64,000 nt of DNA from Taxillus chinensis (GCA_023512835.1 CM042092.1:48016400-48080399); one strand, 5' to 3'. Positions 1 through 11,922 are shown, counted from the stretch's first letter. Translations and numbers: made by a program. The notes: generated from the letters alone by a model not told the origin.

Positions 1-1761
1 CTTGTGATAAGGGCATTGCTTTTCCCTATCTGTTCCCTTCCCTGCTTTTGGCGCATCTTTAACCAGTATATAGCCATGTTCCTGTAACAGAGTAAACAAA
101 TACATTTTCTCCATTTGCACTTGAGAGAACCTTTCCAGCCGCCCTTCCTTCTCGATACTAGCAACATTGTTGGAGTGTTCTGGGAAAGGATTGCTGTTCA
201 CATTTGGTGTCCCAGCCAGTGCGGAAAAATCCAGCCACTTTGCATCCTTTAATGCCTGAACCTTCCTTTTGAACGTTATACAGTTTTCGATATCATGTCC
301 AGCTCCACCTGCATGATATTCGCACCTGGCATCCGGCTTATACCAGGCCGGGGGAGGAGTCTTTATTTCTCCCAAGGGTATAGGGGTTACCATCCTTGCC
401 TCTAAAAGCTTGGGATATAGTTCGGCATATGTCATTGGGATCGGGTCAAACTCTTGTCGCGGTCGACGAGAAGCCTGATTCGCTCCTGCTTGTTGGGTCG
501 GGGCCCTTGGTTGCCCCTGTCCTTAAAATGTGGCTCCTGGTCCTTCCTAAGCTGCTGGCCTTGATTGCTCTGGGTATGGTGCTCTCGGTTGAAATGAGTT
601 AGTTACCATTGAGTATGGAAATGGGATGCCTCCTTGCGGCAAGTATGGCATGAATTGGGGAGATGGAGCAGGTGCAGCATAAGCAGCTACTGGTGACCCT
701 CTGTAGCATCCTGGCGCTTGGTAGGACGTTGGTTGTATTGACTGGTGTGATGGGTATACCAGGTTGGTTTCATTTTCCTTCTTTTTCGCTGGTGGTTGAA
801 ACCATTTTGATGCCTCAGCTGCATCACCCTTTAGCTTTCCTCCTTTAATTCCACTTTCTACGCGTTCACCGGATGCAACCAAGTCTGCAAAGTTGTTGGA
901 GACGTTACCTATCAATTTCTCGTAGTATACGCCTTTTAGTGTGTTGATAAAAAGAGTAGTGAGCTCTCTTTCGGTAAGAGGAGGTTGAACCTCCACAGCG
1001 GCCTCTCTCCATCTTCGTGCATAATCCTTGAAATTCTCCTCGGATCCCTTTTCCATGGACTGCAGGGTTAATCGATCCAACGCCAGTTCGGTGACATGTT
1101 TGTACTATGCCAAGAAGGAAGTAGCTAATTCTTTCCATGTCTTGACGTGGTTTCCATTTAGCTGAAAGTACCAGCGAAGGGATGCCCCAGTTAGGCTTTC
1201 CTGGAAACAATGCATGAGGAGCTTGTCTTCACCAGCATAAGCAGCCATCTTTTGACAATACATGGCCAAATGTGTCTTTGGATATCGGGTCCCATTGAAT
1301 TTTTCAAACTCTGGCATTTTGAATTTTGGTGGCAGCACCACTCCAGGGACTAGGCATAAGTCTTGTGGGCTGGTCATGCCATAGCTGTCAGTGCCTTCTA
1401 CGGCTTTCAACCTTTCCTCGAGTCGGCGTAGAGCGAAAGACTCAACATTTTCCTGAGGAGCTGGGGAACCCACTGCTTCCATTACATTTCCCGGTGCAGG
1501 CATAGTGAAATGAGTTTGATTTGGGGTTGGAGGTTGTGCCATAGCAGGATGGTATGTGGGTGCCTGGCTTGGAGCCAGGTTGGGTGACTGAACAGCCTCC
1601 TGTCCCTGCTCTTGATGGTGATTGGTAGTTCCCCCGGTCGGAATTCTTCCTCTTTCTTCAGTCAATTTCGTGAGCATTTCCATTATTGCGGACATTTGCC
1701 CCTGTAGGGTTTGTTGTGACTGTTCCAACCCCATGAGTCTGTTCTCTATTTCTTCTGCCAT
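1..1761 (-). pseudogene. Ogre 1 gag (broken, C-terminus off window)
   Basis: Retrotransposon gag-type capsid protein. Reading leftwards from the Met at 1761: an N-terminal coiled coil (MGLEQSQQTLQGQMSAI), a Pro/Gln-rich linker, then the gag domain (MYCQKMAAYAGEDKLLMHCF, SLRWYFQL, then NFKDYARRWREAAVEV). Near 300 is a CEYHAGGAGHDIENC zinc-knuckle-like motif typical of this lineage. In-frame stops occur at 1105 (TAG), 547 (TAG) and shortly after (TAA near 524). At these places Ogre 2 reads Gln, so they are C-to-T changes. The start used by Ogre 2 (Met-Ile-Ala-His-Ser) is AGG here, so only the internal Met at 1761 remains. Non-coding for a full product. Confidence 0.85.
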
Positions 1762-2041
1762 TGGCTGCGGTTGAGGTATTTGATTGCGCCGGGATCTGAG
1801 ATTGTAAGAGTGTGCAATCCTGGAGGGAGGCTGCTACCCACCTGGGTACAAGGGAACTTTTATTTGATTTTTTTGATATGCATGTATGCATGAATGTCTA
1901 TGCAGAGGGTTAAAGAAACAAACAACTTTATTGCAAACAAAACATACAATATAAACACTCAATACAAACATACAATGCTGAAATGCCATGTAAAATGAAA
2001 GCTATCACTACATGATCTTAAGGCATTCTTCCAGTCATCTC

Positions 2042-3515
2042 CTAAGGAGCACGACGCCTCTTTCTCTGGGGTGGTCGTTCACCTGCATCCTCCCGCTGCT
2101 TCATTATGGTCGCGGTCTGTTTTTCCCTCAGCTGCAGCCTTTGAAGAGTTCCTTCTAGAGATGCTTCTAGCCTCTGGATCTGCTGCCTTAAAGTCTGATT
2201 CTCCTGGAGGACAGCCTTCATGTCTGAAGTTAGCTGTGGCTTGTGTTGTGCCCTCCAAGATATGTATGCTGGGAAAACACCAGGTTTTGAACTGTTGGGT
2301 TGGATCTTGTATGGTGTGGACCATGCTTGATACATCTTCTTGCCTTCTTCTGTGAGCATGGTTCTGCTGTAAGTGAAGTCACACTCTTCCATGCCAAAGA
2401 GCACGGGGATAATCTGATGGCGCCCCACTTGTCTTCCCACCTGCAGTGGTGCATATGCAGTTCCTCCCCAGGGGCCTAAAAGTGGAACCCAATTGTAGTC
2501 CCCGCAACTATATGTCATAGAGACCACCGGCATCCAAGGAGCAGTCCAGGTAATGTCAGCTTCTGTGAGATTTTCCAACTTCTTTTTCCAGCTCTCAAAG
2601 TCCTTTGGTAGGCTCCACTTGCTGAGCAGAATATCTAGTAGTGTTGTGGCTGGTACTTGATAAACAGCAGGGAAACGATGAACACTACAGGGGAAATGAC
2701 CTTGCAACCAAGTGCATAGGAGAGGTAAGCACCCCATGAACTGTCCCGAGCCTTTACTCCTTAGGTAAGTAAGAGATCGGATGGTTTCAGCCAAGATAGC
2801 AGGAGTAGGGTCACATCCCTTGAGCACCTGCTGGACCAAATCTACAATTGCCCCATCGATGTGGGCTGGTATCCTTGGGAAAATGACTAGCCCATATATA
2901 GCTAGTGTAAGCAATTTGTGTACCTCCGCTTCCGTTGCAGTTTGTATTACTTCTTTGATTGTTGCCCATGGAAGATATTCGCGCCCACCATAAGTTGTGA
3001 CCGCCGGTGAGTCCCATACTGGCTTTCCCATAATTTCAGCAAAGGCCCTTCGGCATGACCTTCTGGGCTCTGGCAGATAGATTTTCATTTTGTTTTCCAC
3101 GGGGATATCCAATAATCTTCTATATTCTTCTATTGTGGGAACAAGATCTAGGCTGTTGAAGTTGAAGCATCGCCGTCGAGGTTCCCAGAAATAAATGGCT
3201 GCCCCCAGCATATCCGTATCGGCCAGTAGCTCAGTTACATGGAGCAAATCCCCAAACTGTTGTATGTATATGCTTTTCCTTTCGTCCGACCACTTGCTTC
3301 CATATTGTCCGTACCTCCTTAGTGTAGTCCAGCTGATCTTCTATGACAACATGTTCTGCCTTGTAGGCCTCTCCTGGCGGGAAATCTCCAAGGCGAAGTT
3401 GAATGTCTCCCGATGCTTGGGCCACCACTGTGACAGCCTCCTTGTCCTGAAGGCCTTTTAGGAGATGACTGAAAGTTGCCATGCCTATATGAATGATGAA
3501 TGTCATGTTATGCAT
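2042..3515 (-). pseudogene. Ogre 1 ORF1 (DUF7745-like protein upstream of gag)
   Basis: A roughly 480-codon ORF between leader and gag. The larger part (3247-2042) is open for 401 codons: a globular helical region (CRRAFAEIMGKPVWDSP, LPWATIKEVIQTATEAEVHK, DYNWVPLLGPWGG), then a C-terminal coiled coil (LQENQTLRQQIQRLEASLEG) and a basic tail (RPPQRKRRRAP) that could bind nucleic acid or act as a nuclear signal. The first ~90 codons (3515-3231, MATFSHLLKGLQDKEAV) are in another frame, so one indel lies near 3245-3260. It resembles the plant-mobile-domain-like ORF1 (DUF7745 family) carried by Ogre/Tat elements. Its biochemical role is unknown. The same protein's C-terminus is at 50868-51150 in Ogre 2. 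Confidence 0.78.
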
Positions 3516-3862
3516 GATGGCAGGTTAGGATGACAAGTTAATATATATCAAGGTAGGTAGACAAGATAAAGAATAAACCAATTGTAAAAAAAACAGTTAA
3601 ATGTACAAGGGATGACTTAAGGACTACCCTACAAAACAAAGGTTAGCATGGCATGGAATGAGCAAACAAAATGTGGGTCAATACCCCTGATGGGCTTTTA
3701 TTGCTACCCCTATCTTATTCGTTGGTTCCCAAACTTCCTCAATAGAGGGCTCCGTACACCATGGGATTTACCGGAGGGGGATCTTAAAAGGACGTGCCTT
3801 AAAAGAACCTCAAGCTTGAGTGAGGAGTTCGAGGCCCCATTGCGGATAATGATCAACGCGCT
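3516..3862 (-). other. Ogre 1 leader, part between ORF1 and nested element A
   Basis: No gene is seen. This is the untranslated leader upstream of ORF1; it continues after element A at 9985-10237. The five bases GCGCT at 3858-3862 recur at 9980-9984 and are the TSD of element A. Confidence 0.75.
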
Positions 3863-6167
3863 TGATAACGTGCATTTTATGCCATTATTCTAGTGTTTAT
3901 TTACGATGTTTAAGAGCATGATTAGAGCCTTATTGCCTCATATATCATATATATTTGCTCTAACCCCTAGGAAGATGCTAGTTGCAAATACATGCGTTTT
4001 TAAGCTGTTTTGGCAGATTTTGGACCTCACTTTTGACTAGGTAGATGACCTCAAACAATTTGCGTGCAAGAACAAAAGTTTCTTAGAATGATGTCATCTA
4101 CCTACCACAGAAATTTCAGAGCATTTGGAGCTGAACGTGAATTCACCCAATTCACGTGCAAGCCTATTTTTGCCTCTCAGGCCTCTACAGGATGCAAGGA
4201 AGCTTGGGGAGAAGTTTGAGCTGATTTGGAGGTGCACGTGAATTCACCATATCACGTGCAAATTGGCGTGCAGAGATATTTTTGGACCGATCCAATCGTT
4301 TTTCCATGCTGATCATTTGTTCCTGAAGGCCCAAGTCCAAATTGTGGATGGAAGATAGAGTTTTTAATGTTTCGAGTGTCACTTATCAAAACTACGCCGT
4401 TTTGATAGATGGGCTAGGTTACACACCTCAAGGCCCATCCAAACTCTATAAATAAGAGCTCCACGCCCCTTGCTAGCCAAGACCTAACCCCCCTACACGT
4501 TTTAGAGAGAGAGAGAGAGAGAGGCTCCACGACTTGGAGGTGCTCCTTGACCTAGGAGAGCAGCCGTCGCAGTAGCCGTCGCGGATTTTGGAGCCTGGAT
4601 TTGAAGCTTTGTTGCGCGCGTGATCAAGAAGAAGATGTTGAGCTTTTCTGCTTTGTGTTTGCTTGTAATCATGCGTGAGTAGTCTTTTAATCTAGGGGAG
4701 CAATGTAGCCCCCTTGTTGCTTTGCTGTGTTTATGAATATTTGGGTTTGGATGATTGAAGTTTTGCATGTTTTATCTAATTCTAAAAAAAAAATGTTTTT
4801 AGTTGCATGATTGTTTGAGTTGTTTGCTTGAATGATTTGCTTGTGGAGACATGGATATTAAGTATGCAATTTTGGCTTAAAATTTATTTTTTTTATGCCA
4901 CATTAGTATCATGTTGTGATAAGGGTGTTAAAGTAGTTAAAATGTGCTCTGAATTAGTTTAATCATGTCTATATCTCTTGAATGATATCACCATGTTTTT
5001 GGAGCTGAGTTTTGAATATTAGCTGAGCATGAAATGCTATGATAGACCTAAGTAACCCTTAAAGTTGAGTGAAAAAGAAATGAAAAATGAGAACAGCTTC
5101 TTTTTAGCCCTTGAGTGACATTTATGGTTTTTGGGTAATAGTTTGATTTGCTACTCTTCTTGCATTCAACATTGGTTATTTAATGGTAGGAGTCAAGTAA
5201 GCATGTGATTACTTATTAGTGCTCAGTGTTTGGTGTTTAGTTAGGATGCAAGACCTCTAAGTCACTATGAGTGTCTTTGCATTCTTTTCTTTATTGTGAG
5301 ATATTATTGGAAAAGGCTGTGATATAGAATGTGAAAAAGCCATCACTTAACTGGAAAATGGGATGTGAGACATCAATGAATTTCTGTCTCTCCTTATGTA
5401 GCAAAATGGCAAGGGGTATGCATTAGAAAAATCAGTCTTATTTATGTGTTATGTGAGTAAAAAAAAAAAGAGTGAATAATCCATCAAGGGAGAGCATAAA
5501 ATGCAACCTTGTAAGGTTATTACTTAAAAAAAAAAAGATTCAGAATAAAAGCCACAATGGCTTGATGTTTTTGTGTGATTGTTTAAATTTGTAGCCACAT
5601 TGGCTCAGTTTTGTGTTTTGAGAGTGTTGAGCTCAATTCTTTAGCTCATGTTTTGTTTATTGAGTTTAGAATAGAGTGTGAGTTCAAATAAAGTAGAATA
5701 GAGAGTGTGTTTTCTTTGATGAGCACAATAGGGAACTCTCATGATTGCTTGGCAAGTACTTAATCAATAGCTGATGGCGAGTGTAAAGATAGAGTTTTCC
5801 ATCCATTGTTCATTGATAGGTATTGGGCTTGAGCATTATTATATTTGAGTGAGGCTGCTTATCCTTGGTAAGAACTTAAAGGGAAACTAGGTGCTATTTT
5901 ATCATGGATTGCTTGCTCATATCTGAAATTTAAGTGGTGATATTGCATGGTTGTTGGACTTAGGGATATGGACATGAATTAACTAAGTTACGACTCATTT
6001 TGATGCTTAAATTCCCATTTCATCATGATAGAGTTGCATGCTTAAGAAACCATGATTCTCCTTGATTGTTATTTTATTTTTCTTCCGTTTGACTGCGTGT
6101 TTATTTTATTTTTGCATGCTTGTATGTTTTTGCTTGAGGACAAGCAATGGTTCAAGTGTGGTGTATT
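3863..6167 (+). repeat. Element A tandem unit 1 (truncated LTR head + internal 3' region)
   Basis: LTR head 3863-4775, internal 4776-6167. The internal part has several A-runs (5460-5470, 5526-5536) and paired sentences such as GCCACAATGGCTTG and GCCACATTGGCTC. No protein-coding ORF is credible. Short ORFs here (4185-4382, 4502-4768 on the minus strand) recur identically in unit 2 only because the DNA is duplicated. Confidence 0.85.
4235..4455 (+). promoter_or_regulatory. LTR promoter module of element A (copy 1)
   Basis: Two CACGTG G-boxes in an inverted pair (4235-4240, 4253-4258), a 22-bp palindrome (4385-4406) with arms ATCAAAAC and GTTTTGAT around TACGCC, and a TATA box TATAAATAA (4447-4455) followed by a GA-rich leader (4506-4523). 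The same parts recur in order in the LTRs of B and D. Confidence 0.7.
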
Positions 6168-8470
6168 TGATAACGTGCATTTTATGCCATTATTCTAGTG
6201 TTTATTTACGATGTTTAAGAGCATGATTAGAGCCTTATTGCCTCATATATCATATATATTTGCTCTAACCCCTAGGAAGATGCTAGTTGCAAATACATGC
6301 GTTTTTAAGCTGTTTTGGCAGATTTTGGACCTCACTTTTGACTAGGTAGATGACCTCAAACAATTTGCGTGCAAGAACAAAAGTTTCTTAGAATGATGTC
6401 ATCTACCTACCACAGAAATTTCAGAGCATTTGGAGCTGAACGTGAATTCACCCAATTCACGTGCAAGCCTATTTTTGCCTCTCAGGCCTCTACAGGATGC
6501 AAGGAAGCTTGGGGAGAAGTTTGAGCTGATTTGGAGGTGCACGTGAATTCACCATATCACGTGCAAATTGGCGTGCAGAGATATTTTTGGACCGATCCAA
6601 TCGTTTTTCCATGCTGATCATTTGTTCCTGAAGGCCCAAGTCCAAATTGTGGATGGAAGATAGAGTTTTTAATGTTTCGAGTGTCACTTATCAAAACTAC
6701 GCCGTTTTGATAGATGGGCTAGGTTACACACCTCAAGGCCCATCCAAACTCTATAAATAAGAGCTCCACGCCCCTTGCTAGCCAAGACCTAACCCCCCTA
6801 CACGTTTTAGAGAGAGAGAGAGAGAGAGGCTCCACGACTTGGAGGTGCTCCTTGACCTAGGAGAGCAGCCGTCGCAGTAGCCGTCGCGGATTTTGGAGCC
6901 TGGATTTGAAGCTTTGTTGCGCGCGTGATCAAGAAGAAGATGTTGAGCTTTTCTGCTTTGTGTTTGCTTGTAATCATGCGTGAGTAGTCTTTTAATCTAG
7001 GGGAGCAATGTAGCCCCCTTGTTGCTTTGCTGTGTTTATGAATATTTGGGTTTGGATGATTGAAGTTTTGCATGTTTTATCTAATTCTAAAAAAAAAATG
7101 TTTTTAGTTGCATGATTGTTTGAGTTGTTTGCTTGAATGATTTGCTTGTGGAGACATGGATATTAAGTATGCAATTTTGGCTTAAAATTTATTTTTTTAT
7201 GCCACATTAGTATCATGTTGTGATAAGGGTGTTAAAGTAGTTAAAATGTGCTCTGAATTAGTTTAATCATGTCTATATCTCTTGAATGATATCACCATGT
7301 TTTTGGAGCTGAGTTTTGAATATTAGCTGAGCATGAAATGCTATGATAGACCTAAGTAACCCTTAAAGTTGAGTGAAAAAGAAATGAAAAATGAGAACAG
7401 CTTCTTTTTAGCCCTTGAGTGACATTTATGGTTTTTGGGTAATAGTTTGATTTGCTACTCTTCTTGCATTCAACATTGGTTATTTAATGGTAGGAGTCAA
7501 GTAAGCATGTGATTACTTATTAGTGCTCAGTGTTTGGTGTTTAGTTAGGATGCAAGACCTCTAAGTCACTATGAGTGTCTTTGCATTCTTTTCTTTATTG
7601 TGAGATATTATTGGAAAAGGCTGTGATATAGAATGTGAAAAAGCCATCACTTAACCGGAAAATGGGATGTGAGACATCAATGAATTTCGTCTCTCCTTAT
7701 GTAGCAAAATGGCAAGGGGTATGCATTAGAAAAATCAGTCTTATTTATGTGTTATGTGAGTAAAAAAAAAAAAGAGTGAATAATCCATCAAGGGAGAGCA
7801 TAAAATGCAACCTTGTAAGGTTATTACTTAAAAAAAAAAGATTCAGAATAAAAGCCACAATGGCTTGATGTTTTTGTGTGATTGTTTAAATTTGTAGCCA
7901 CATTGGCTCAGTTTTGTGTTTTGAGAGTGTTGAGCTCAATTCTTTAGCTCATGTTTTGTTTATTGAGTTTAGAATAGAGTGTGAGTTCAAATAAAGTAGA
8001 ATAGAGAGTGTGTTTTCTTTGATGAGCACAATAGGGAACTCTCATGATTGCTTGGCAAGTACTTAATCAATAGGCGATGGCGAGTGTAAAGATAGAGTTT
8101 TCCATCCATTGTTCATTGATAGGTATTGGGCTTGAGCATTATTATATTTGAGTGAGGCTGCTTATCCTTGGTAAGAACTTAAAGGGAAACTAGGTGCTAT
8201 TTTATCATGGATTGCTTGCTCATATCTGAAATTTAAGTGATGATATTGCATGGTTGTTGGACTTAGGGATATGGACATGAATTAACTAAGTTACGACTCA
8301 TTTTGATGCTTAAATTCCCATTTCATCATGATAGAGTTGCATGCTTAAGAAACCATGATTCTCCTTGATTGTTATTTTATTTTTCTTCCGTTTGACTGCG
8401 TGTTTATTTTATTTTTGCATGCTTGTATGTTTTTGCTTGAGGACAAGCAATGGTTCAAGTGTGGTGTATT
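6168..8470 (+). repeat. Element A tandem unit 2
   Basis: Near-identical to unit 1 over its whole length. I see about half a dozen differences, such as CTGGAAAATGG/CCGGAAAATGG, AATAGCTGATGG/AATAGGCGATGG and one-base A or T run changes. This implies a recent duplication relative to the insertion. Confidence 0.85.
6540..6760 (+). promoter_or_regulatory. LTR promoter module of element A (copy 2)
   Basis: Exact repeat of the copy 1 module, 2305 bp downstream: G-box pair, palindrome at 6690-6711 and TATA box at 6752-6760. Confidence 0.68.
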
Positions 8471-9979
8471 TGATAACGTGCATTTTATGCCATTATTCTA
8501 GTGTTTATTTACGATGTTTAAGAGCATGATTAGAGCCTTATTGCCTCATATATCATATATATTTGCTCTAACCCCTAGGAAGATGCTAGTTGCAAATACA
8601 TGCGTTTTTAAGCTGTTTTGGCAGATTTTGGACCTCACTTTTGACTAGGTAGATGACCTCAAACAATTTGCGTGCAAGAACAAAAGTTTCTTAGAATGAT
8701 GTCATCTACCTACCACAGAAATTTCAGAGCATTTGGAGCTGAACGTGAATTCACCCAATTCACGTGCAAGCCTATTTTTGCCTCTCAGGCCTCTACAGGA
8801 TGCAAGGAAGCTTGGGGAGAAGTTTGAGCTGATTTGGAGGTGCACGTGAATTCACCATATCACGTGCAAATTGGCGTGCAGAGATATTTTTGGACCGATC
8901 CAATCGTTTTTCCATGCCGATCATTTGTTCCTGAAGGCCCAAGTCCAAATTGTGGATGGAAGATAGAGTTTTTAATGTTTCGAGTGTCACTTATCAAAAC
9001 TACGCCGTTTTGATAGATGGGCTAGGTTACACACCTCAAGGCCCATCCAAACTCTATAAATAAGAGCTCCACGCCCCTTGCTAGCCAAGACCTAACCCCC
9101 CTACACGTTTTAGAGAGAGAGAGAGAGAGGCTCCACGACTTGGAGGTGCTCCTTGACCTAGGAGAGCAGCCGTCGCAGATGGCCGTCGCGGATTTTGGAG
9201 CCTGGATTTGAAGCTTTGTTGCGCGCGTGATCAAGAAGAAGATGTTGAGCTTTTCTCGCTTTGTGTTTGCTTGTAATCATGCGTGAGTAGTCTTTTAATC
9301 TAGGGGAGCAATGTAGCCCCCTTGTTGCTTTGCTGTGTTTATGAATATTTGGGTTTGGATGATTGAAGTTTTGCATGTTTTATGAATCTGTTCTTAAGTT
9401 CTATCTTTGGATGTACACCTTGGTATTCTTAGCCCTAGTCTGGGGCGGATTGAGATTCATAACTTATTTGTAATTGGTGTGATCATTATCCTTTTGCAAG
9501 TATGATTTATTGGCTTTGCATGTTTGTGTGTTTTGATGACCATTCTTGGCATACAACTCTTAAAAGGACCTCAATGACCATTTGTTGTCCTTGGCTTATG
9601 TTTAGCATGTTTTCAATCAGACAACCCTAATACCATGAACCAGTAGAGATAACATAGGGAGGTGAAATTGTGACCCTAGATGCCTTTAATCCTTGAAACT
9701 TAATCCTAAAATCAGTTTACTTTCTTTGTTTATTCAGAAAACCACATAAAAATTAGATCTTTAGTTTAAAAAAAGAAAACTTTTTGCCAAGACATTTTAT
9801 AGAACAAGAGTAATTGGGTGATTTGATTTGAGAACTAGAGAACTAGGTTAATCCCTGTGGGTTCGACCCCTTTCTTGCTGCTATTCTTTTAGTGCAAACT
9901 TAGGGAATTTATTATTTTGAAGAGAGATTTAACGACATTAGCTAGCTCTTTTAGAGAGGCTAAAAATTCTTGTCTGTCA
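8471..9979 (+). repeat. Element A complete 3' LTR (1509 bp)
   Basis: The first 913 bp match the truncated heads. The remaining ~596 bp (9384-9979) exist only here and include CCCTGTGGGTTCGACCCC near 9855-9872, typical of the downstream end of Athila/Tat LTRs. The end CTTGTCTGTCA abuts the GCGCT TSD. Its head differs slightly from units 1 and 2 (shorter GA run, GTCGCAGATGG against GTCGCAGTAG), consistent with it being the original 3' LTR. Confidence 0.83.
8843..9063 (+). promoter_or_regulatory. LTR promoter module of element A (copy 3)
   Basis: The same module in the complete LTR: G-box pair near 8843-8866, palindrome at 8993-9014, TATA box at 9055-9063, then a shorter GA run. Read-out from here would run into the Ogre 1 leader and LTR in antisense. 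Confidence 0.68.
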
Positions 9980-9984
9980 GCGCT

Positions 9985-10237
9985 GGGGACCGTACTGAAC
10001 CTCGCTAACCTAAATTGTGTTAAACCCGGGTATAGGATTATGCATGAATGCAACAAGTATGGAAAGCAATAAATCACAACTATCATGGTAATGAAAGCGT
10101 ATAAATAAATCACAGTTTAAATGACAATTGTATAAAAACAACTTGGCATGACAGTTACATATATACAACAGCACAATTAAATATAACCTCCTAGGTCCTA
10201 GTTCTAGACCTAACTCTCTAAAGTGTTCATTCTTATA
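9985..10237 (-). other. Ogre 1 leader, part between element A and the primer-binding site
   Basis: No ORF is credible. It is the continuation of the 5' untranslated region of Ogre 1 on the minus strand and becomes contiguous with 3516-3857 when element A and one TSD copy are removed. Confidence 0.7.
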
Positions 10238-10255
10238 TCCCCAGCAGAGTCGCCA
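10238..10255 (-). promoter_or_regulatory. Ogre 1 primer-binding site (tRNA-Arg type)
   Basis: On the minus strand it reads TGGCGACTCTGCTGGGGA, two bases from the LTR end (10258). Ogre elements are known to be primed by tRNA-Arg with a TGGCGACTC-type site. It fixes the strand and the LTR boundary. Confidence 0.85.
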
Positions 10256-10719
10256 GCTGTCATCACTGGTTTTCGTCCGGGCCCTTTTTGGGGTGAGCTC
10301 AAACTAAACCAATGGTGAGAAATTTTAGAGTCGCCACCAACTGTTTTTGGGGTACAATTGGATACCCTCTACTTTGAGTAGTCTTAAGTGTATGGTCCGC
10401 GTTATCAGAGATGGGTTCGGGAGTTGGTTACGTGTAGGGAAGGATTAGCACCCCTACAGCGCCCTTTCGGTATCTAATTTAGGAGGAGGAGGTTTTTCTT
10501 TTGTTTGTACTGTCATAACTGGGTTAAGTTTCCTAAAAAGCCTATGATTTTTATTTAGCTAAGTTATTTAAAGTTATGGTTAAAATGGATTTATCCCAAA
10601 TGTCTAAAAAGGGAATCCTAAAAATTTTGGGTTTTTGTTTTGAAGTGGAGAATGAGGTCTTATGGGTTGGTTTTGGTTTTTTTGGTTTTGTTTTGGAGTC
10701 CTAGAAAATGATTTTTATT

Positions 10720-10913
10720 ATTTTCCCTTTTTTTTGTTTTGTTTTGTTTTGTTTTTTTTGTTTTTGAAAGACACTTGGAATACATTTTATGAAAACATTT
10801 TCAAAACATGTTATTGAAGAGATTTTTAAAAAATATTTTATTGAAAAAACGTTTTGTTTTGTTTTGTTTTGTTTTTTTGTTTGTTTGTTTGTTTGTTTGT
10901 TTGTTTGTTTGTT
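10720..10913 (+). repeat. TTTTG and GTTT microsatellites in Ogre 1 LTR
   Basis: Runs of GTTTT and, at 10878-10913, nine copies of GTTT. The solo LTR has the complementary AAAC/AAAAC runs at about 13390-13430 and longer A-rich tracts to 13840. Confidence 0.85.
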
Positions 10914-11922
10914 TTGAAAACATTTTGAAAATTATATACTGAAAACGTTTTTTTTAAAAAACGTGTTTGTTTTTTTTTTTTTGTGTGTTTTCTTTTCTTT
11001 TTTTTTGAAATTGAAAATGCATATATCAAAATAGATGTGGAGTGTGTGAGTGTGAAATCCACAAAAATAAAATCACTCTTTTTTTTTCTTTTCTTTTTCT
11101 TCATCCTTTCCCTTTGCTCTCTCTCTTTTTTTCTTTTGTTGTTTTTTTTTTGCTACACTTTACATATTACACATACACATAAGAAGAAATACAAGGAAAA
11201 TGCAATGGAAAAAGGTTGAAAAGCAATTACATCAAATATAGATAAACTAAAAAAACGAAAATTAGAAATAAATGCTAAAACAAATACACCAAATATAGAT
11301 ACAAATCAGCTGAAAAAAAAAAGGAGTGAAAAGATAAGGGCTGAACCGACTTTGAATCTTCTGCTTGAGCTCCCACTGATGCTGATGGTCACCACCTGCT
11401 TGGATCCAGCAAGATTTGACAACGAGGTTTGTGAGGGGGGGGGGGGGGTTTCCTGGTATTTGGAGATAGGAGGGCTGAAGTGGGTGTGAGAGGAAGGGGA
11501 CTGGAAAAGGATTGGTGCCTGTTGTATTTTTTGCTTGCTGAACACGCAGAAAAAGGGGCTGAAATTGGGATTGTTTTTGTGTTTTTTTTGTTTGCTGAAA
11601 AAAGAAGAAAAAGCTGGCATGAGAGGAGGGAAAGAGGATGCAGGGGCGATGCTGATTGCAGAAAAACTGGGCGTTCAATCTGAGAAGATGAGGCTGGGGC
11701 GTTTCTCTCCTTTCTTTCTTCTTCAATGATCTCTCTCTTCTTTTTTTCAATGATCTCTCCACTCTGTGTTTTTTTGCTCTGTCTGCACTAGGATGAGGGA
11801 GGGATGAAAGGGTACAGGTTTTTTCCCTTTTTTTCAACGATTTTGCTCTATCTGTGTCTTTCTCTTTTTTTTTTTTGTAGGGATGAAGCTGGGGCAGAAG
11901 AATTTTTCTTGTGCGTGGGAGT

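Larger units (their letters stand above)
3863..9979 (+). mobile_element. Element A: non-autonomous LTR retrotransposon array with three LTR heads, TSD GCGCT
   Basis: It begins TGATAACG and ends CTTGTCTGTCA, flanked by GCGCT on both sides (3858-3862, 9980-9984). It consists of two tandem units of 2305 and 2303 bp, each a truncated LTR head (913 bp) plus 1.39 kb of internal 3' sequence, followed by one complete LTR (8471-9979). Each internal segment ends with a TTGAGGACAAGCAATGGTTC stretch, the kind that precedes the 3' LTR in Athila/Tat-type gypsy elements. There is no gag-pol and no primer-binding site. The LTR-tail-to-internal deletion joint (4775/4776 and about 7080) is the same in both units, so the deletion is older than the duplication. 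The units differ only at scattered bases. Confidence 0.85.

Noticed and set aside
4185..9376. Small ORFs repeated identically three times (65 and 88 codons)
   Set aside because: They lie antisense in the element A LTR heads and recur only because the LTR is repeated.
9855..9872. tRNA-like GGTTCGACCCC box
   Set aside because: No cloverleaf is formed around it, and this phrase is normal near the 3' end of Athila/Tat LTRs.
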